From positions 23,505,905 through 23,569,904 of the forward strand of contig NC_060901.1 of NCBI RefSeq assembly GCF_014805685.1: a stretch of 64,000 nt of DNA, in the 5' to 3' direction. Source of the stretch: Silurus meridionalis (lineage: Eukaryota > Chordata > Actinopteri > Siluriformes > Siluridae). Below are positions 12,401-23,235 of this stretch, in pieces. Within the stretch, counting starts at the first letter, position 1. Every line of letters begins with the position of its first letter. Both the position numbers and the translations under genes were made by a program. A model generated the notes under the pieces. It was not told the origin of the DNA and searched no databases. It saw nothing but the letters and a program-made list of their open reading frames with translations.

Positions 12401-12460
12401 TGTCTGTCCCTATCTTTTTCTCCACAGATGCCGAGACTGACACTTTTTTAATCCCCCATC

Positions 12461-12461
<1 letters not shown>

Positions 12462-12490
<29 letters not shown>
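12462..12490. repeat. (TG)n microsatellite
   Basis: About 14 TG units. Confidence 0.95.
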
Positions 12491-12494
<4 letters not shown>

Positions 12495-12499
12495 CATGG

Positions 12500-13024
12500 C
12501 ATGAAGGACACGCGCCTTGTAGCAGCTGTGTTTGGCGACACGGCCGCTCTATTCATCGACACTCAGTCAAAGATGAAACGACAGACCGCAGGCAGGTGAA
12601 CGAGGACGGCATCAAAAGTGCCGCCTCGACACATCCGTCTCTTTCTCTCTCCCTCTTTCTCTCAGTTTCTCCCCCAAAAACATTTCTGAAACAAACTCAA
12701 GGCCGAGAGAGTTGCTGCATCTGCATCCAGTAATCTGGATTCAATCGACCTCGAGTGAGAATGGGAATGAGGTTAATAGAGAATGGACAGAGCATGTGTT
12801 TCTGCTCTTCTTTCATGTAGTTAGATGATTTTTTTTTTTTTGGAGAATAAACACTGTGGTCAGCGGTGGGCCGCTGGAACAGGTGGCGGAGGTGAAGCTC
12901 ATTTTTCATTCATGTGCATTAGAGAACGTTTCTGGTTCACAAGTTCGACGGTGTTATTTAGTTGAGCTCCAGCGCCGCTCTGCAAATTACGAGCGTATGG
13001 CACGGGATTCTACAGGATCTGCTG
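12500..13024. other. No gene or clear repeat seen
   Basis: Contains a CT-rich run near 12635-12665 and a poly-T at 12829-12841. Confidence 0.55.
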
Positions 13025-13690
13025 AGCAAATGTGTCTCGTCTCGTCTTGTCTCGTCTCTTTTCTTCCTGTATCTTGTGGTTTTTCTTCTTGTCTCGTTTT
13101 CCTTTCATCATTGTCTTCGCTTCCTGCCTCGTCTTTTCTCTTCTTTTGTTTCTTCTCATTTTGTCTTTTCCATTAAAATATTTTTTGGTTTACATCTCTT
13201 CTTTTCTCATCTTGTTTCTTCTCATCTTGCGTTTCTTTTCTTCTCATCTCATTTCTCGCTTTCTTCTCTCTTGTCTTTTCTTTTCTTCTTGTTTCTATTC
13301 TTTTGTCTTATCTACTGTAGGCTTGTCCCTTCTTCTCGCCTTATCCTTACTTGTCTTATCTTATCGTCACTTGTCTCTTACTGGATCATTTAAACTCCTC
13401 TCGTCTCTTTTTTCGTTGCCCTCCATCTCTCATCTCATCTTCTAGTTGCTAACTCATGTCTTTTCTTTTCCCTTTTCTCACCATTTCTTCTCTCAACTCT
13501 TTTCACGTCTCATCTCCGGCCGACTCCTTCGTTCCCGTCTCTCCAATGCTCATCTCATCATCCCATTTTACTTCCCGTCTCTTTGCTTCTCTGATTTTTT
13601 CCATATCTCCTCTCATCTCATCTCATCTTTTCTGTCGTCTTCTCACATGTCCTGTTTTCTTTTCGTCTCTTCTCTCTGCATTTTTATCTC
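13025..13690. repeat. Pyrimidine-rich tract 2
   Basis: Same vocabulary as 10130-10960 (TCGTCTCATCTC, TTTTCTTCTTG), so the two tracts probably share an origin or a mutational process. It carries spurious Ser/Leu/Phe ORFs of 90-143 aa. Confidence 0.9.
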
Positions 13691-14204
13691 CTGTGGTCCT
13701 CACGATATTAAAGCGTAAGCTTCGTTATTTCAGCCTTGATGTATCAGTCTGAAGCAACATTGAAGGAATTTCATTGCTCTGCCAGTAGCAGGGGGACTTT
13801 TTTGGGACAGACCCTCACATCATCATCACCCTCTAATTAGCATTTAAGTGGTGGAAGTTCGTTGTTACCAGACCCCCGGGATCACGTTCTCTCTGCGTTT
13901 CACTGTTTCCTAATAGGCTGAAGCAACACAGTTTGACGCACTCCGGGTGAAAAATTGCTTCTGATCGCTAGGTAGCTCAGAAATGATGCATGGTTTTGAC
14001 AGAATTCTTTGTGAAGTAGATACAAACGATTTTGCTTCATTTTTGGTCATTTCTGAGTTTCCACACAAGTGCTATCTGCCCCCTTCTGCATACATACAGT
14101 AAGTTTTCTATCGTTTTTTTTAGCAGGCAGCACCGAGTTTTTAGCCTCTTTAGGGTTCAGTGGCTGAGGTACTTTTAGGATTCGAGACTCTGACATGAAG
14201 ATTC
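13691..14204. other. No gene or clear repeat seen
   Basis: Ordinary intron next to the motif IV exon. Confidence 0.55.
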
Positions 14205-14492
14205 ATTCATCTGCTGTTATAATAATCTCCACTGTTGTTCCTCCAGATGTTCCTCCAGATTTTGTGGAGGTTTGTGCTCGTTCAGTAGGTGAGGAAGTGA
14301 GGAGGCGGTTGGAACGGGATGCCGTTCCAATTCTTCCCAAAGGTGTTCAATAGGGTTGAGGTCAGAGCTCCATAGGAGGAGATCTTTCACTCCAACCTTG
14401 CTGGAGCAGGTTCGCATCATTCATACGGAGCCAATTAGCTGCTTCCGAGTTTGTGGGAACGGTTCTTTCCCAATACTTTCGCCGTAGTGTTA
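14205..14492 (-). mobile_element. Family A-type Tc1 relic next to the motif IV exon
   Basis: The minus strand translates SSDLNPIEHLWEELERHP, the C-terminal catalytic-Glu region of a Tc1 DD34E transposase (usual form SPDLNPIEHLWxxLxR). It ends TTTCCCAATACTTTCGCCGTAGTGT, a decayed TIR. It lies 77 bp beyond the exon donor site. Confidence 0.85.
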
Positions 14493-14568
14493 ATACACGC
14501 TCGGTCGGATTCGTTTATTTTAATACTCGGTATATGTGTGTGTGATGAAAGTGTGTGTCTGTACTCAC

Positions 14569-14637
14569 CCCGATGGGCTGGAAGATCAGTCCATCCACTT
14601 CGTGACTAACTTGAGAGGTGAAACTGCCCTCGAGGAG
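14569..14637 (-). CDS. rngtt: rngtt exon, motif IV (69 nt)
   Basis: The acceptor is CTCTCGCAG/CTC and the donor GGG/GTGAGT, giving 23 codons, phase 0/0, from [16 protein letters not shown] to LIFQPIG. DGLIFQP is nucleotidyltransferase motif IV, an active-site strand of the guanylyltransferase. The next exon, expected to start KYKPGR and carry motif V (LKWKPP), is not in positions 1-14568. This micro-exon is too short to appear as an ORF and was found from splice sites and family sequence. Its acceptor polypyrimidine tract is a CT microsatellite touching the AG. A Tc1-derived repeat ends 77 bp from the donor. Skipping it would remove 23 residues in frame, including motif IV. Confidence 0.96.
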
Positions 14638-14639
14638 CT

Positions 14640-14665
14640 GCGAGAGAGAGAGAGAGAGAGGGAAA
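14640..14665. repeat. (GA)n microsatellite acting as polypyrimidine tract
   Basis: On the transcribed strand it reads (CT)n immediately before CGCAG/exon of rngtt. Further G/A-rich sequence continues to about 14815. Confidence 0.92.
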
Positions 14666-14856
14666 GAGAAAGAAAGTTAATGTGCTAATTAACACAGCAG
14701 ACAAAACATATTAAAGAAACAAAAGAAAGAGGGGAATGGGGATGAGAGAGGAAGTCAATGATGAGAGCGATTGAGAGAAAAGGAAGGACGGAAAGTGTGA
14801 GCGAGAGAAGCAGAGATTTTTTTTCCCCCCTGAAAAGAGAATAGAATAAAATACAA

Positions 14857-14985
14857 TAGACTTTGTCACATATACAGCATATTATAGCACAGTGAAATTC
14901 TTTTCTTCGCATTTCAGGGTCAGAGTGCAGAGTCAGCCATGCTACAGCGCCCCCTGCAGCTCAGAGGATTAAGGGTCTTGTTCAG
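14857..14985 (-). repeat. SINE family S, tail part, inverted
   Basis: CACAGTGAAATTCTTTTCTT at one end and TAAGGGTCTTGTTCA at the other are the reverse complement of the S-family tail and of its TTGAGCAAGGCCCTTA block. The CAGAGTCAGCCATGCTACAG core is shared with 40.3 kb in inverted form. Confidence 0.75.
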
Positions 14986-15184
14986 GTACTGACTCAACAG
15001 ACACAAGCTGACATAGAAAATGCAAATAAAATATTCAGATATACGGAGATTGTATAAGTGCATCCAACGCTCTTCTTTCTCTCTTTTTTCTTTTGTGCAC
15101 TTATTAGCAATATTTGTATGCAGCACAGGAGCAATTAGTTTGGCGATACAAATGTAAAATTTTTGTTATGACAAAAGAAAACAC

Positions 15185-15720
15185 TTAAATTAGGGGGGAA
15201 AAAAATTGAGGGGGTGGGGCTGAGTCAGGAAAGAAAAGATAGACCGAGAGAATAAGGTATGACAAACAAACAACAGAGAGAAGAGGGGAAGCAAGAGAGA
15301 AAGGGTGGGGGGCACATTGAGAAAGCATAAGAAGAGTAAGAACAGAGCACTGAAGATTATACGAAGAGAAAACAAAACAACAAAAAAACAAAAGCGAGAA
15401 AAGAGAAAGCAGGAGACAACAAATTCAATGAAGGGAGAAAGAAAAATAAAAGGAGAGGGATGAGAAACAGGCAAAGAAAACAGAGACAGTGAGAAAACGT
15501 GAGGAAAAGGAGAAGAGTAAAAAGAGCAAGAAAAGAGCGAAAACAAAACAAAGACAAAGTAGGGAGACCACAAAGTCAAAGGAGGGAGAAAGAAAAGAGA
15601 AACTGAAAAAGTAAAAATTAAAAAAATGAAAGCAGAGAGCGTGAAAAGAGAGAGAGAATGGAGACATAGCAAGAAAAGAGAAAGACAGAGGGATAAAGTG
15701 AGGTAAAACAATATGAGAGA
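15185..15720. repeat. Purine-rich tract
   Basis: About 535 bp of G/A-dominated sequence (GAGAAAGAAAAGAG-type words). Its complement gives spurious Leu/Phe/Ser ORFs of up to 173 aa on the minus strand. No fixed period is seen. Confidence 0.9.
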
Positions 15721-15759
15721 ATAAATGACGTAATAGCATTACATAGGGGCAGAGATGAA

Positions 15760-15761
<2 letters not shown>

Positions 15762-15828
<67 letters not shown>
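15762..15828. repeat. (CA)33 microsatellite
   Basis: Uninterrupted CA dinucleotides. Confidence 0.98.
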
Positions 15829-15831
<3 letters not shown>

Positions 15832-15941
15832 TGATAAACTGTGAGCATTAAGTGCTTGTGTGTGCAGTTTCTGTAGGTTTTGATGACATCACTGTGAATA
15901 CACTACATCCGGAATGGATGAATGAAGAGACAAAGAAAATG

Positions 15942-15942
<1 letters not shown>

Positions 15943-15980
<38 letters not shown>

Positions 15981-16205
15981 AGAGAAAATGGAAAGACTAA
16001 GAGAAAGTAAGAGACAATGGGAGACAGTTAAAGAAAATGGGGAGGCAGTAAGAGAAAATGGAGAGAGAGTAAGAGACAATGGGAAGACAGTAAGAGAAAA
16101 TGGAGACAGTAAGCGAAAATGAAGACACAGTAAGAAAGAGTAGGAGAAAATGGGGAGACAGTAAGAGAAAATGGATAGATGGAAAGAGAAAATGTGGAGA
16201 CAGTG
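15943..16205. repeat. (GA)18 followed by ~20-bp minisatellite (AGTAAGAGAAAATGG)
   Basis: Pure GA at 15943-15978, then about ten degenerate units built on AGTAAGAGAAAATGGGGAGA until 16205. Confidence 0.92.
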
Positions 16206-16929
16206 ACAAGTGCATTGATTTCAGACACAGTGGCAGCTGATGAGTTTTTCCAGACTGCCACTGATACTTGTTTTGTCTCCATCACTTTCCAAGCAAAGTT
16301 CACTGGCAATAAATGGAACACAGTGGTGCAGACAAACGTCCTGCCTTCACACAAACCTGACCTCAGTTATGGGCTTTTGTTTCTCAACGAACAATAAAGC
16401 CTGAGGAAAAAGATTCGATTATAAACCAAAAGAGCCCCCATGTCGGCTGGGAGGTTTCTGCTCCGCCCACTAAACTGCAAACCTGAGAATCGCAAGTGAA
16501 TGGAGCATTGAGTGATTTCTGAAAAAGCAGTGAAAGAATGTTCTGGATGCTGTACGAACGAAGTCTGTCTTTTTCTTTCCCTCGTCTATGCCGAACTGAA
16601 TCTCAAAGCCAGAGCTCTTTCGATCAAGGCTGTCGACTCGCGGGGGTCAAAAAGGCTCCGACTGCTCACGAATACAAACTAATCAGAACGTGTACATGCG
16701 TGCTGCTCATGGCCACATTCTACCCGGAGCTCCACAATGCCGCAGGCTGTTCAACAAGTACAGAAAACTCTGCCAAGGACGCTGAGCAACTCGCTAGATA
16801 AGGATGAAATTTTCAATTGAATATATCAGAGTTTTGAAGCTCTGAGAGGGCGAGGCGTTCGGTGCTCGCTGATATTCGGGAACGCCGACGCCAAAATCCA
16901 ATTACGTTTCTGGTAAAAACCCAAAACTC
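16206..16929. other. Unassigned; short ORF 16179-16397 followed by AATAAA
   Basis: The plus-strand ORF has a mixed, protein-like composition (FFQTATDTCFVSITFQAKFT) and ends just before AATAAAGCC. No domain is recognised and no splice sites or poly(A) tail are visible. The rest is ordinary intron. Confidence 0.4.
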
Positions 16930-17605
16930 AATCAAGCACTCGACATGATGGGGCGGGATAAGATCTACAGAAGGTCAAGGTTCGAAAAAAGGAACGCGGC
17001 ATGACTCTAAACAAGGTTTGGCTCGTTGGAAAAATCGCTTCCATGTGGACAACTCGGTTGGTCGAAGTGGGGAGCTTTGTGTAAAAATCAAAATGAAATT
17101 GCTCAAAAGAGTCGAGGAGGACACAAACAGTCCTGACCCATGCAGCATCACAGTCCTGACCCATGCAGCATCAACAGCATTAACTTCCTCAGCAGTTTGG
17201 GCTACAGAAGCTTGTCTGTTGGATCGGACCACACGGTCCAGCATTCGCTCCCCACGTGCATCAATGCGCTTCAGCCGCTCACGACCCTGTCGCCGGTTCA
17301 CCACTGTTCCTTTCTTGGAGCACTTTTGATAGATACTGACCACTGCAGACCAGAAACATCCCACAAGAGCTGCAGTTTTGGAGACGCTCTGACCCAGTCG
17401 TCTAGACGTCCCAATTTGTCAAACTGGCTCAGATCCTTACGCTGCCCATTTTTCCTGCTTCTAACATCAACTATGAGGACAACATTTTACTTGATGCCTA
17501 ATAAATATATCCACCCACTAACAGGTGCCATGATGAAGAGATAATCAGTGTTATTATCTACACCACTCGATGTTATAACGTCATAACGTTATGACTGATC
17601 TGTGT
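16930..17605 (-). mobile_element. Tc1-like transposon relic with N-terminal DNA-binding region
   Basis: The minus strand reads a decayed helix-turn-helix segment: TVVNRRQGRERLKRIDARGE followed by RMLDRVVRSNRQASVAQTAE. This is typical of the Tc1 paired-like domain (R-x-L-x-R-x-V-R-x-N-R-x-A-S/T). The outer end (17355-17605) repeats at 1-245. A 23-bp tandem duplication lies at 17127-17172. The catalytic part is missing. Confidence 0.75.
17127..17172. repeat. 23-bp tandem duplication
   Basis: The unit starting ACAGTCCTGACCCATGCAGC occurs at 17127-17149 and again, identically, at 17150-17172, inside the Tc1 relic. Confidence 0.97.
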
Positions 17606-17665
17606 ATATCTGCAAAGCCATGGCACCAGTTACCACCATGGAAAAGACGCAGTTTCAAGACTTGA

Positions 17666-17999
17666 TCCAAAATCTCCGGACTATTAAACGCACCCAAATA
17701 TAAGCCGCATCCACTGAATTGTACAAAGATTTTTATTTTGAACATAAATAAGCTGCACCGGTCTACACTGAAACTAATGAACTTTGCACAGGCTTTAATG
17801 AAAGACAGTTTCATTGGTTCACCTGAACCCGTTCAGCAATTTCATTGGTCTAATGTTATGGGGTTCAGGTTATTGGCTTGAAGCTTGTGAAACCAGGAAA
17901 AACCCAGAAAACATCCATAAATTAGCCGCTTCATTGTTTAAGCCGCGGGGTTCAAAGCGTGGGAAAAAAGTAGCGGTTTATAGTCCGGAAAATACGGTA
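17666..17999 (+). mobile_element. MITE family E, internally shortened copy
   Basis: The left end (decayed) CTCCGGACTATTAAACGCACC and the right end AGTCCGGAAAATACGGTA form a TIR pair. The interior shares TTGTTTAAGCCGCGGGGTTC with the fuller copy at 53491-54016. Confidence 0.88.
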
Positions 18000-19285
18000 C
18001 CTATTTATATAACTACACAGTGTAATAGAATTTGTCAAATCATAAGCGAATGCAACATGGACGCCACCGAGTGCCTTTTCGAATTGTGTCAGTTTGGTTT
18101 TTATCTTTCACTAAAGCCTTGTTTGGTCGCTGGTTATTAAACAGTAATCTGGTTGTTGGTTATTGAACACGATCATCATTCAAAGCAAAATTCTTAAACA
18201 CCAAAAAAAAATAAAAAAATTGCCTTATTGCCCATAAGGATGATTAATGATGTCCTGAATGTTTCTAGGGAGATTATGGATTACAGTGAGATAAGAGACA
18301 AATGCTTCGCCTGAGCCTCGTTCGAAGACAAATGAGCTGTAATAAAAACCAAAGGAAATGGAAAACAAAAGGTCTGGGGGAGCGCGGACGATTCCAAAGT
18401 CGTCCGGAGTCTGACATTTTTAGAATGATGATGAATAGCGGCTCTGACGCCGTAAAAAAAACCCAAAAACACAAGCTTTCAAAATGCGAGTCGCATAAAA
18501 TCCCAAATTCCCGTCTCCTGAGCCGGTCCTGTTCGGAGGATTCCCATACTTGTTTGATGAGTCCATAAAGGTTAAATGCGCCTTCTTCCACATCGGATGT
18601 ATCATTGTTTCCGGTATGTTCCCAGCTGTTCTGCGTTTGGCTCAAACGCCACAAATGCCAAAAGTCGGCGCTGATTTAATGCTGGCATTTAAGAATCTGT
18701 CTGGCCTGCTGCAAATTTATTGTAGAAGAAGCCATTACATAAAAGATAATAGCTATAAAAAATAAATAAATGAGCGAGAGCTTTCTTAGTCACAATGGAT
18801 TCTAAAAAAAAAGTCAACAGACCGGGAGGACAATAACGGACGGACGTCCTTGATGTTCTTACACTGTGGGAGCTTCTTTAGCTGCGCAACATGCTCAAGC
18901 TCGTGACTAGGGGAATGATTAAGAAGTGTCCGAGGTCGAATGGTGACGATGAGATGGTCACCCGTGACCGGGAATCCAAGGGAGCTAATCTGGCTGTGCT
19001 TTCTGGGTGAAAGTAATTGGCATAGTTTCTCTCCTGTGTCACTCACAGCCATCGCCATCTGGTAGCTCAGGAACTGATGCAGAGTAGAGATGCCTGTTCA
19101 TGTGAGAATGGAAAGTAGTGAAAAAGCCATCGAATGTTACACTTCCATCACCCTGGGTGGTATCAAAGAGCTGGGTTAAAGAAACTGAGATCCCCATCTG
19201 AAAAAAATAACCCATACGAATAAATGCACGCAGTCACAGGGAGCACCGACCTTCCTAATTCAGTGTTTTAGAAGACATTTTATCC
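18000..19285. other. No gene or clear repeat seen
   Basis: Ordinary intron. Short ORFs overlap on both strands around 18274-18765 and show no domain or splice support. Confidence 0.6.
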
Positions 19286-19289
19286 GGTG

Positions 19290-19800
19290 CTATTCTTTAT
19301 AAAAGTATTGGGTCACCTGACCTTTCCTGCTATATGTGGTTCTTTTCTAAACTGTTACCACAAATCTGGAGGCACACAATTGTATAGGACTTCTTTAGAT
19401 GGCGCTCTAATACATTTTTCCATTCATTTGAACCTTCAAACCCAAACCTGTTCCAGCATGGCGATGTCCCTTAAAGATCTGGTTTACATGCTTTGGAGAG
19501 GAAGATCTTGCTGCTATAGAGCTCTGATCTCATCCCTACTGAGCACCTTTGGGATGAATGTGAATTCTGACTGCACCCCAGGTCTCCTCATCTACATCAG
19601 TACCTGCCTTTCATAACACCCTTGTGGCTGATGAACACAAATATCCATAAGCACACTCCAAAATCTGGTGGAACATCTTCCCAGAAGAGCGAAGTGAATT
19701 ATAAGAGTGAATTGGGACTAAATGTGGAATGAGACGCTCAAAAAAAAAAAAAAAAAAAAACCACATACCGTACTTATGACTAGGTGATCGCTCAAACTGG
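19290..19800 (+). mobile_element. Family A MITE, near full length
   Basis: The left end retains AAAAGTATTGGGTCACCTGA. The interior has GCACACTCCAAAATCTGGTG and CATCTTCCCAGAAGAGCG, close to the 5.6-kb and 33.8-kb copies. A poly(A) of 20 at 19741-19760 sits inside, and the right TIR is decayed. Confidence 0.88.
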
Positions 19801-20611
19801 TAGAGTGAAACAAATTTGCAACCCAAAACAACAATCGAGATACGAATGCTAAATGGAAAAAGAAAAAAAAATGTGCCTGGATGGAAAAAAAAAAAAAAAA
19901 ATCAGTCTTGTTTATTATTCTACTCACATTTGGTGCATCGGATACTGAATGGAGGAACATGGTGCTGGTAAATAATGAAGGAAATATGCATGAATAAAAA
20001 CAAGCACAAAACAACAGACCATATATATAAAACCACGGAGGCTTCCGGATTTATGATTTCCATTAAAGAAAAAAAGAAAAAAAAAAACTTCACAAAACAG
20101 TACTCTATCTATCAACTGTTCACGCTGCAGTCAGAAAACTTAAACACCTCCGCGACAGAGGCACGTCGAAGCGCACCTTCCGTTCGCATTTTTTTTAATA
20201 AAGGATCGTCCCTCCGTTATTATTCGCTATTATCAAGCCATCACCACCTCCCCACCACACACACCTACACGCAGTCAAAGTGCCGAAACGTTGACAGAAT
20301 GCTAAATAAATGATGCAGCCTGAGCAAACACCTCATTAATGTGACTCCATATATGACAAGCCCAAAAAAACGAAAACAAATGCGTTCGACTGATTCGGGC
20401 CTTCTCGTCGCCTGAGCGACAACTTAATAACTGTTGCCTGAGCATAACCACGCTTCAATCAGCCCATCATCAGGAAACAATGTGGAGGTGCAGAGGATGG
20501 ACAAAATAAAAAAAATTTCAATATCTAAATAAAATAAATAAATAAAAAAAAGTCCCAGCCTGTCTTGTCGACTTTTATTTGTATTTTTTCCCATCCTCTG
20601 GGCTGAGACTT
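19801..20611. other. No gene or clear repeat seen; poly(A)-rich
   Basis: Contains poly(A) tracts at 19861-19902 and 20068-20087. Confidence 0.55.
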
Positions 20612-20835
20612 TCTTTTCCCGTTGTGTCTCCAGGAAGATGCAGCTCTACCTCTGCCATGTTAATCTGTATTCTATACGACTATTAGGACACGCCTCGCTC
20701 TCCGTAGAGAATGTGCTCGTAAAACAGTTTAGCGAGGAGAAATCGATCTAGAAATCAAAATTAGACCAAATCGTTGGTCACTTTCTAAATAATAAAAGTA
20801 CAGCGGATCTACTGATAATTATATATAAATAAATA
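20612..20835 (+). repeat. Dispersed repeat F
   Basis: CAGCTCTACCTCTGCCATGT followed by TAATCTGTATTCTATACGAC, then GAGGAGAAATCGATC, matches 40386-40590, 50255-50545 and the inverted copies near 38.4 and 41.5 kb. Confidence 0.8.
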
Positions 20836-20864
20836 CAAATATAGGTCTGGAGTGTAAAATGCAA

Positions 20865-20960
20865 AAGCTGTTTAGTGGGGTTAAAGCCTGGGGTTTGTGC
20901 AGGACAATAAAATTCTGCCACTCCAACAGGGGCATTGTCAATCTGGAACATGGTTTTGCT
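20865..20960 (-). mobile_element. Tc1 transposase relic (DNAPV to NPTKQLLH)
   Basis: The minus strand reads MFQIDNAPVGVAEFYCPAQT then PGFNPTKQLLHF, which aligns to Tc1 FQQDNAPxH ... WPAQSPDFNPIEHLWH with the middle deleted. Confidence 0.7.
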
Positions 20961-20984
20961 AGTACAAGTGAAGTCACACTTTAG

Positions 20985-21318
20985 CAAAGTATTTTGGAGG
21001 CACACGATTGTACAGAATGTCCTTGGATGTGATAGCATGAAGGGTTCTCTTCACTTGAACTGGGAGACCCAAACCTGTTCCAGCAAGACAGTATCCTTGA
21101 AGATATGCTTTACATGGGATGAAGTCGCAGATCTGCTTTGAAAATCAACCCTACTGAACCACTTTGATGAACTGGAATGACGACCCCAGGGCTCCTCACC
21201 TCACCACTAGCAGTACCTGACTTTACATCTCCACAAAGTCTAGTTGAACATCTTCCCAGAAAAGTGGCGACTACTATAACAGCAAATGGGGACTCGAGTT
21301 GGAATGGGGTGGACATTC
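20985..21318 (+). mobile_element. Family A MITE, diverged copy
   Basis: GGAGGCACACGATTGTACAG, AGACCCAAACCTGTTCCAGC and GAACATCTTCCCAGAAAAGT are family landmarks in order. The TIRs are lost. Confidence 0.8.
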
Positions 21319-21329
21319 AGAAATAGGCG

Positions 21330-22654
21330 TAGGTGTCCGGGCAACTAATCGGAACATGGGATCAAATCAAGGGCTCTCATTTGTCCACTCTCACCCGAAT
21401 GGTAAACAATTCCTGTCAGACAACAGCCCAGCAGGTGAACGTAAAGATTCGGACGCCATGCGGGTCCGTCAGAGACAAGTTTGGAAACCTCATTTCCAAA
21501 CAGCACACAAAGAATTCCTGTAGTGCCCTAAATAAAGTACACGAACAGCAGGCACCAGACGTCAAGCTGAATCAGGTGTGCGATGCATTTATGGAAAGAA
21601 AAAAAAAAAAAAAAACGTACAGCTCTCGACAATGTTATCGTCATCGGCAGCAGAATCCTGCCGCGCAAAGTGTCTCGGAATAATCCCCGGAGAGGGGGCG
21701 CCGGAGCGAAAAGAACAAGGCAGAAACGAGACAAAGAGCGATGATCTAATATATTCTAGCCACAGCTGCTGCACCAATCTGCTGAGCGTACACAGTAGAC
21801 ATTTGGGTTGCAAAATTAACACCGTGCTCTCGGCGCATAATGGGACAGACGCGGCGTAGCGCGCGAGCTACCGCGCCGGCCTCCAGCTGGACATCGCTAC
21901 GAAAGCTTCTCTCAGCACTTTGCTGACTCGAGGCTCGATTGCCAACTCGTTGCTTTTGTAATACCTGCGATTACCCCCTCCCCCCGTCACACCTGGAGTG
22001 ATTTCGGGACCAGACGCTTGTCTTTCCGTTCCGCAGACGGCGCCGGTCTTCAAGTTCCAGGTGTGGAAATAAATATGTGGGATGGGTTTGGATTTATTTC
22101 AGCCAGTTTCTGAAGACCTTGTGAGTGTTAAATTCGGGAGCCTGGGTTGGCGAGACACTTGAGTGTTCCTTGCCCCCCCGCGGGGCGGCAGCCAGGTTTA
22201 ATGAGACCCTGTGTTTTCAGCAAAGGCTAGAAAACACGCACCTAATGACAAAGGCCGGCGAAGTCTTAACACTTGAAGAGCGAATTGAAGCAGGATTTCC
22301 GTGTGCATGCCTCATCTCGGAGATGAGGTGTGCGAGCAAGAACGGAGGATTAAATACGAAACATTCTGGGATATTCATTAAAAAAGCACGCAATGGGAAA
22401 TTAAACTTTTAAGACCAAATACAGATAAAGAAACATTTCATGGTGGTTATTTCAAATCATCTAAAAACTTTGTGTGGAATCCAAAAACGCCCCCCTTAAT
22501 TGTTATAAAGAAAATAGCACTCCTATATAACGCTTGGAGGGGAAAATCACAAAATTAATAAATAAATACATTTAAAAAGGGGTGCATCAAATGTATTCAA
22601 GTTGACGTTTATATCGCGATACAAACATATTTAGCATATGTTTCGCTAATACCG
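21330..22654. other. No gene or clear repeat seen
   Basis: Includes a small perfect stem CCTCATCT-CGG-AGATGAGG at 22310-22328 within sequence of balanced composition, and a poly(A) at 21600-21615. The overlapping ORFs at 21299-21859 have no domain. Confidence 0.55.
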
Positions 22655-22985
22655 ATTTATGCTGACCAAAACAATAAACGCAACACTTTTGTTTTTGCCC
22701 TAATTTTTCATTAGCTAAACTAAAAAATCTAAGACTTTTTCTATGGACACAAAAGGCCAATTTCTCTCAAATATCTTTCACAAATCTGCCTAAATCTGAG
22801 TTAGTGAGCACTTCTGCTTTTCTGAGAGAATCCATCCACCTCACAGGTGTGGTAGATCAAGATGCTGATTAGACAGCATGATTATTGCACAGGTGTGCTT
22901 TAGGCTGGACACAATAAAAGGCCACTCTAAAATGTGCAGTTTTATCACACAGCACGATGCCACAGATGTCCCAAGTTTGCAATCC
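22655..22985 (+). mobile_element. Tc1-like transposon, 5' end only
   Basis: ATAAACGCAACACTTTTGTT, then CCACCTCACAGGTGTGG, then the start region ATGCCACAGATGTCCCAAG. This matches my memory of the 5' end of a common teleost Tc1-type element whose protein begins near there. It breaks off right after the presumptive start. Confidence 0.65.
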
Positions 22986-23027
22986 TTTTGACGTAAGAAA
23001 CATACACAATGTTAAAATCTTAGTTCC

Positions 23028-23235
23028 AGTAGGAACGTAATAAGTGTTGGACCGCAAGTTTGTTTAGTCTCCGCCTCGCACTTAACCGCATTTTTATTTA
23101 CATTTTTTTTTTAATTATTATTAAACTTGAAAACATACACAACAATGCCAGGGGTATATAAAGAAAAATGTTTAAAAATCTTTAAAAAGGTACTAGAGTT
23201 AGTGCAGTGTCACTAAGAAATAAGATTTGTTTTGG
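23028..23235 (+). repeat. Dispersed repeat G
   Basis: ACCGCAAGTTTGTTTAGTCT and TTGAAAACATACACAAC recur at 34.9 kb, inverted at 37.0 kb, and as a fragment near 47.01 kb. Class unknown, hAT-like MITE possible. Confidence 0.6.

Noticed and set aside
12036..12440. 134-codon ORF of LSVCLSICL type
   Set aside because: Tetranucleotide TCTA/TCTG block read through.
15190..15739. 173-codon minus-strand Leu/Phe/Ser ORF resembling membrane segments
   Set aside because: Complement of a purine-rich tract; hydrophobicity is compositional.
22310..22328. Perfect 8-bp stem CCTCATCT/AGATGAGG as terminator or RNA element
   Set aside because: Single short hairpin without context; expected by chance in 64 kb.
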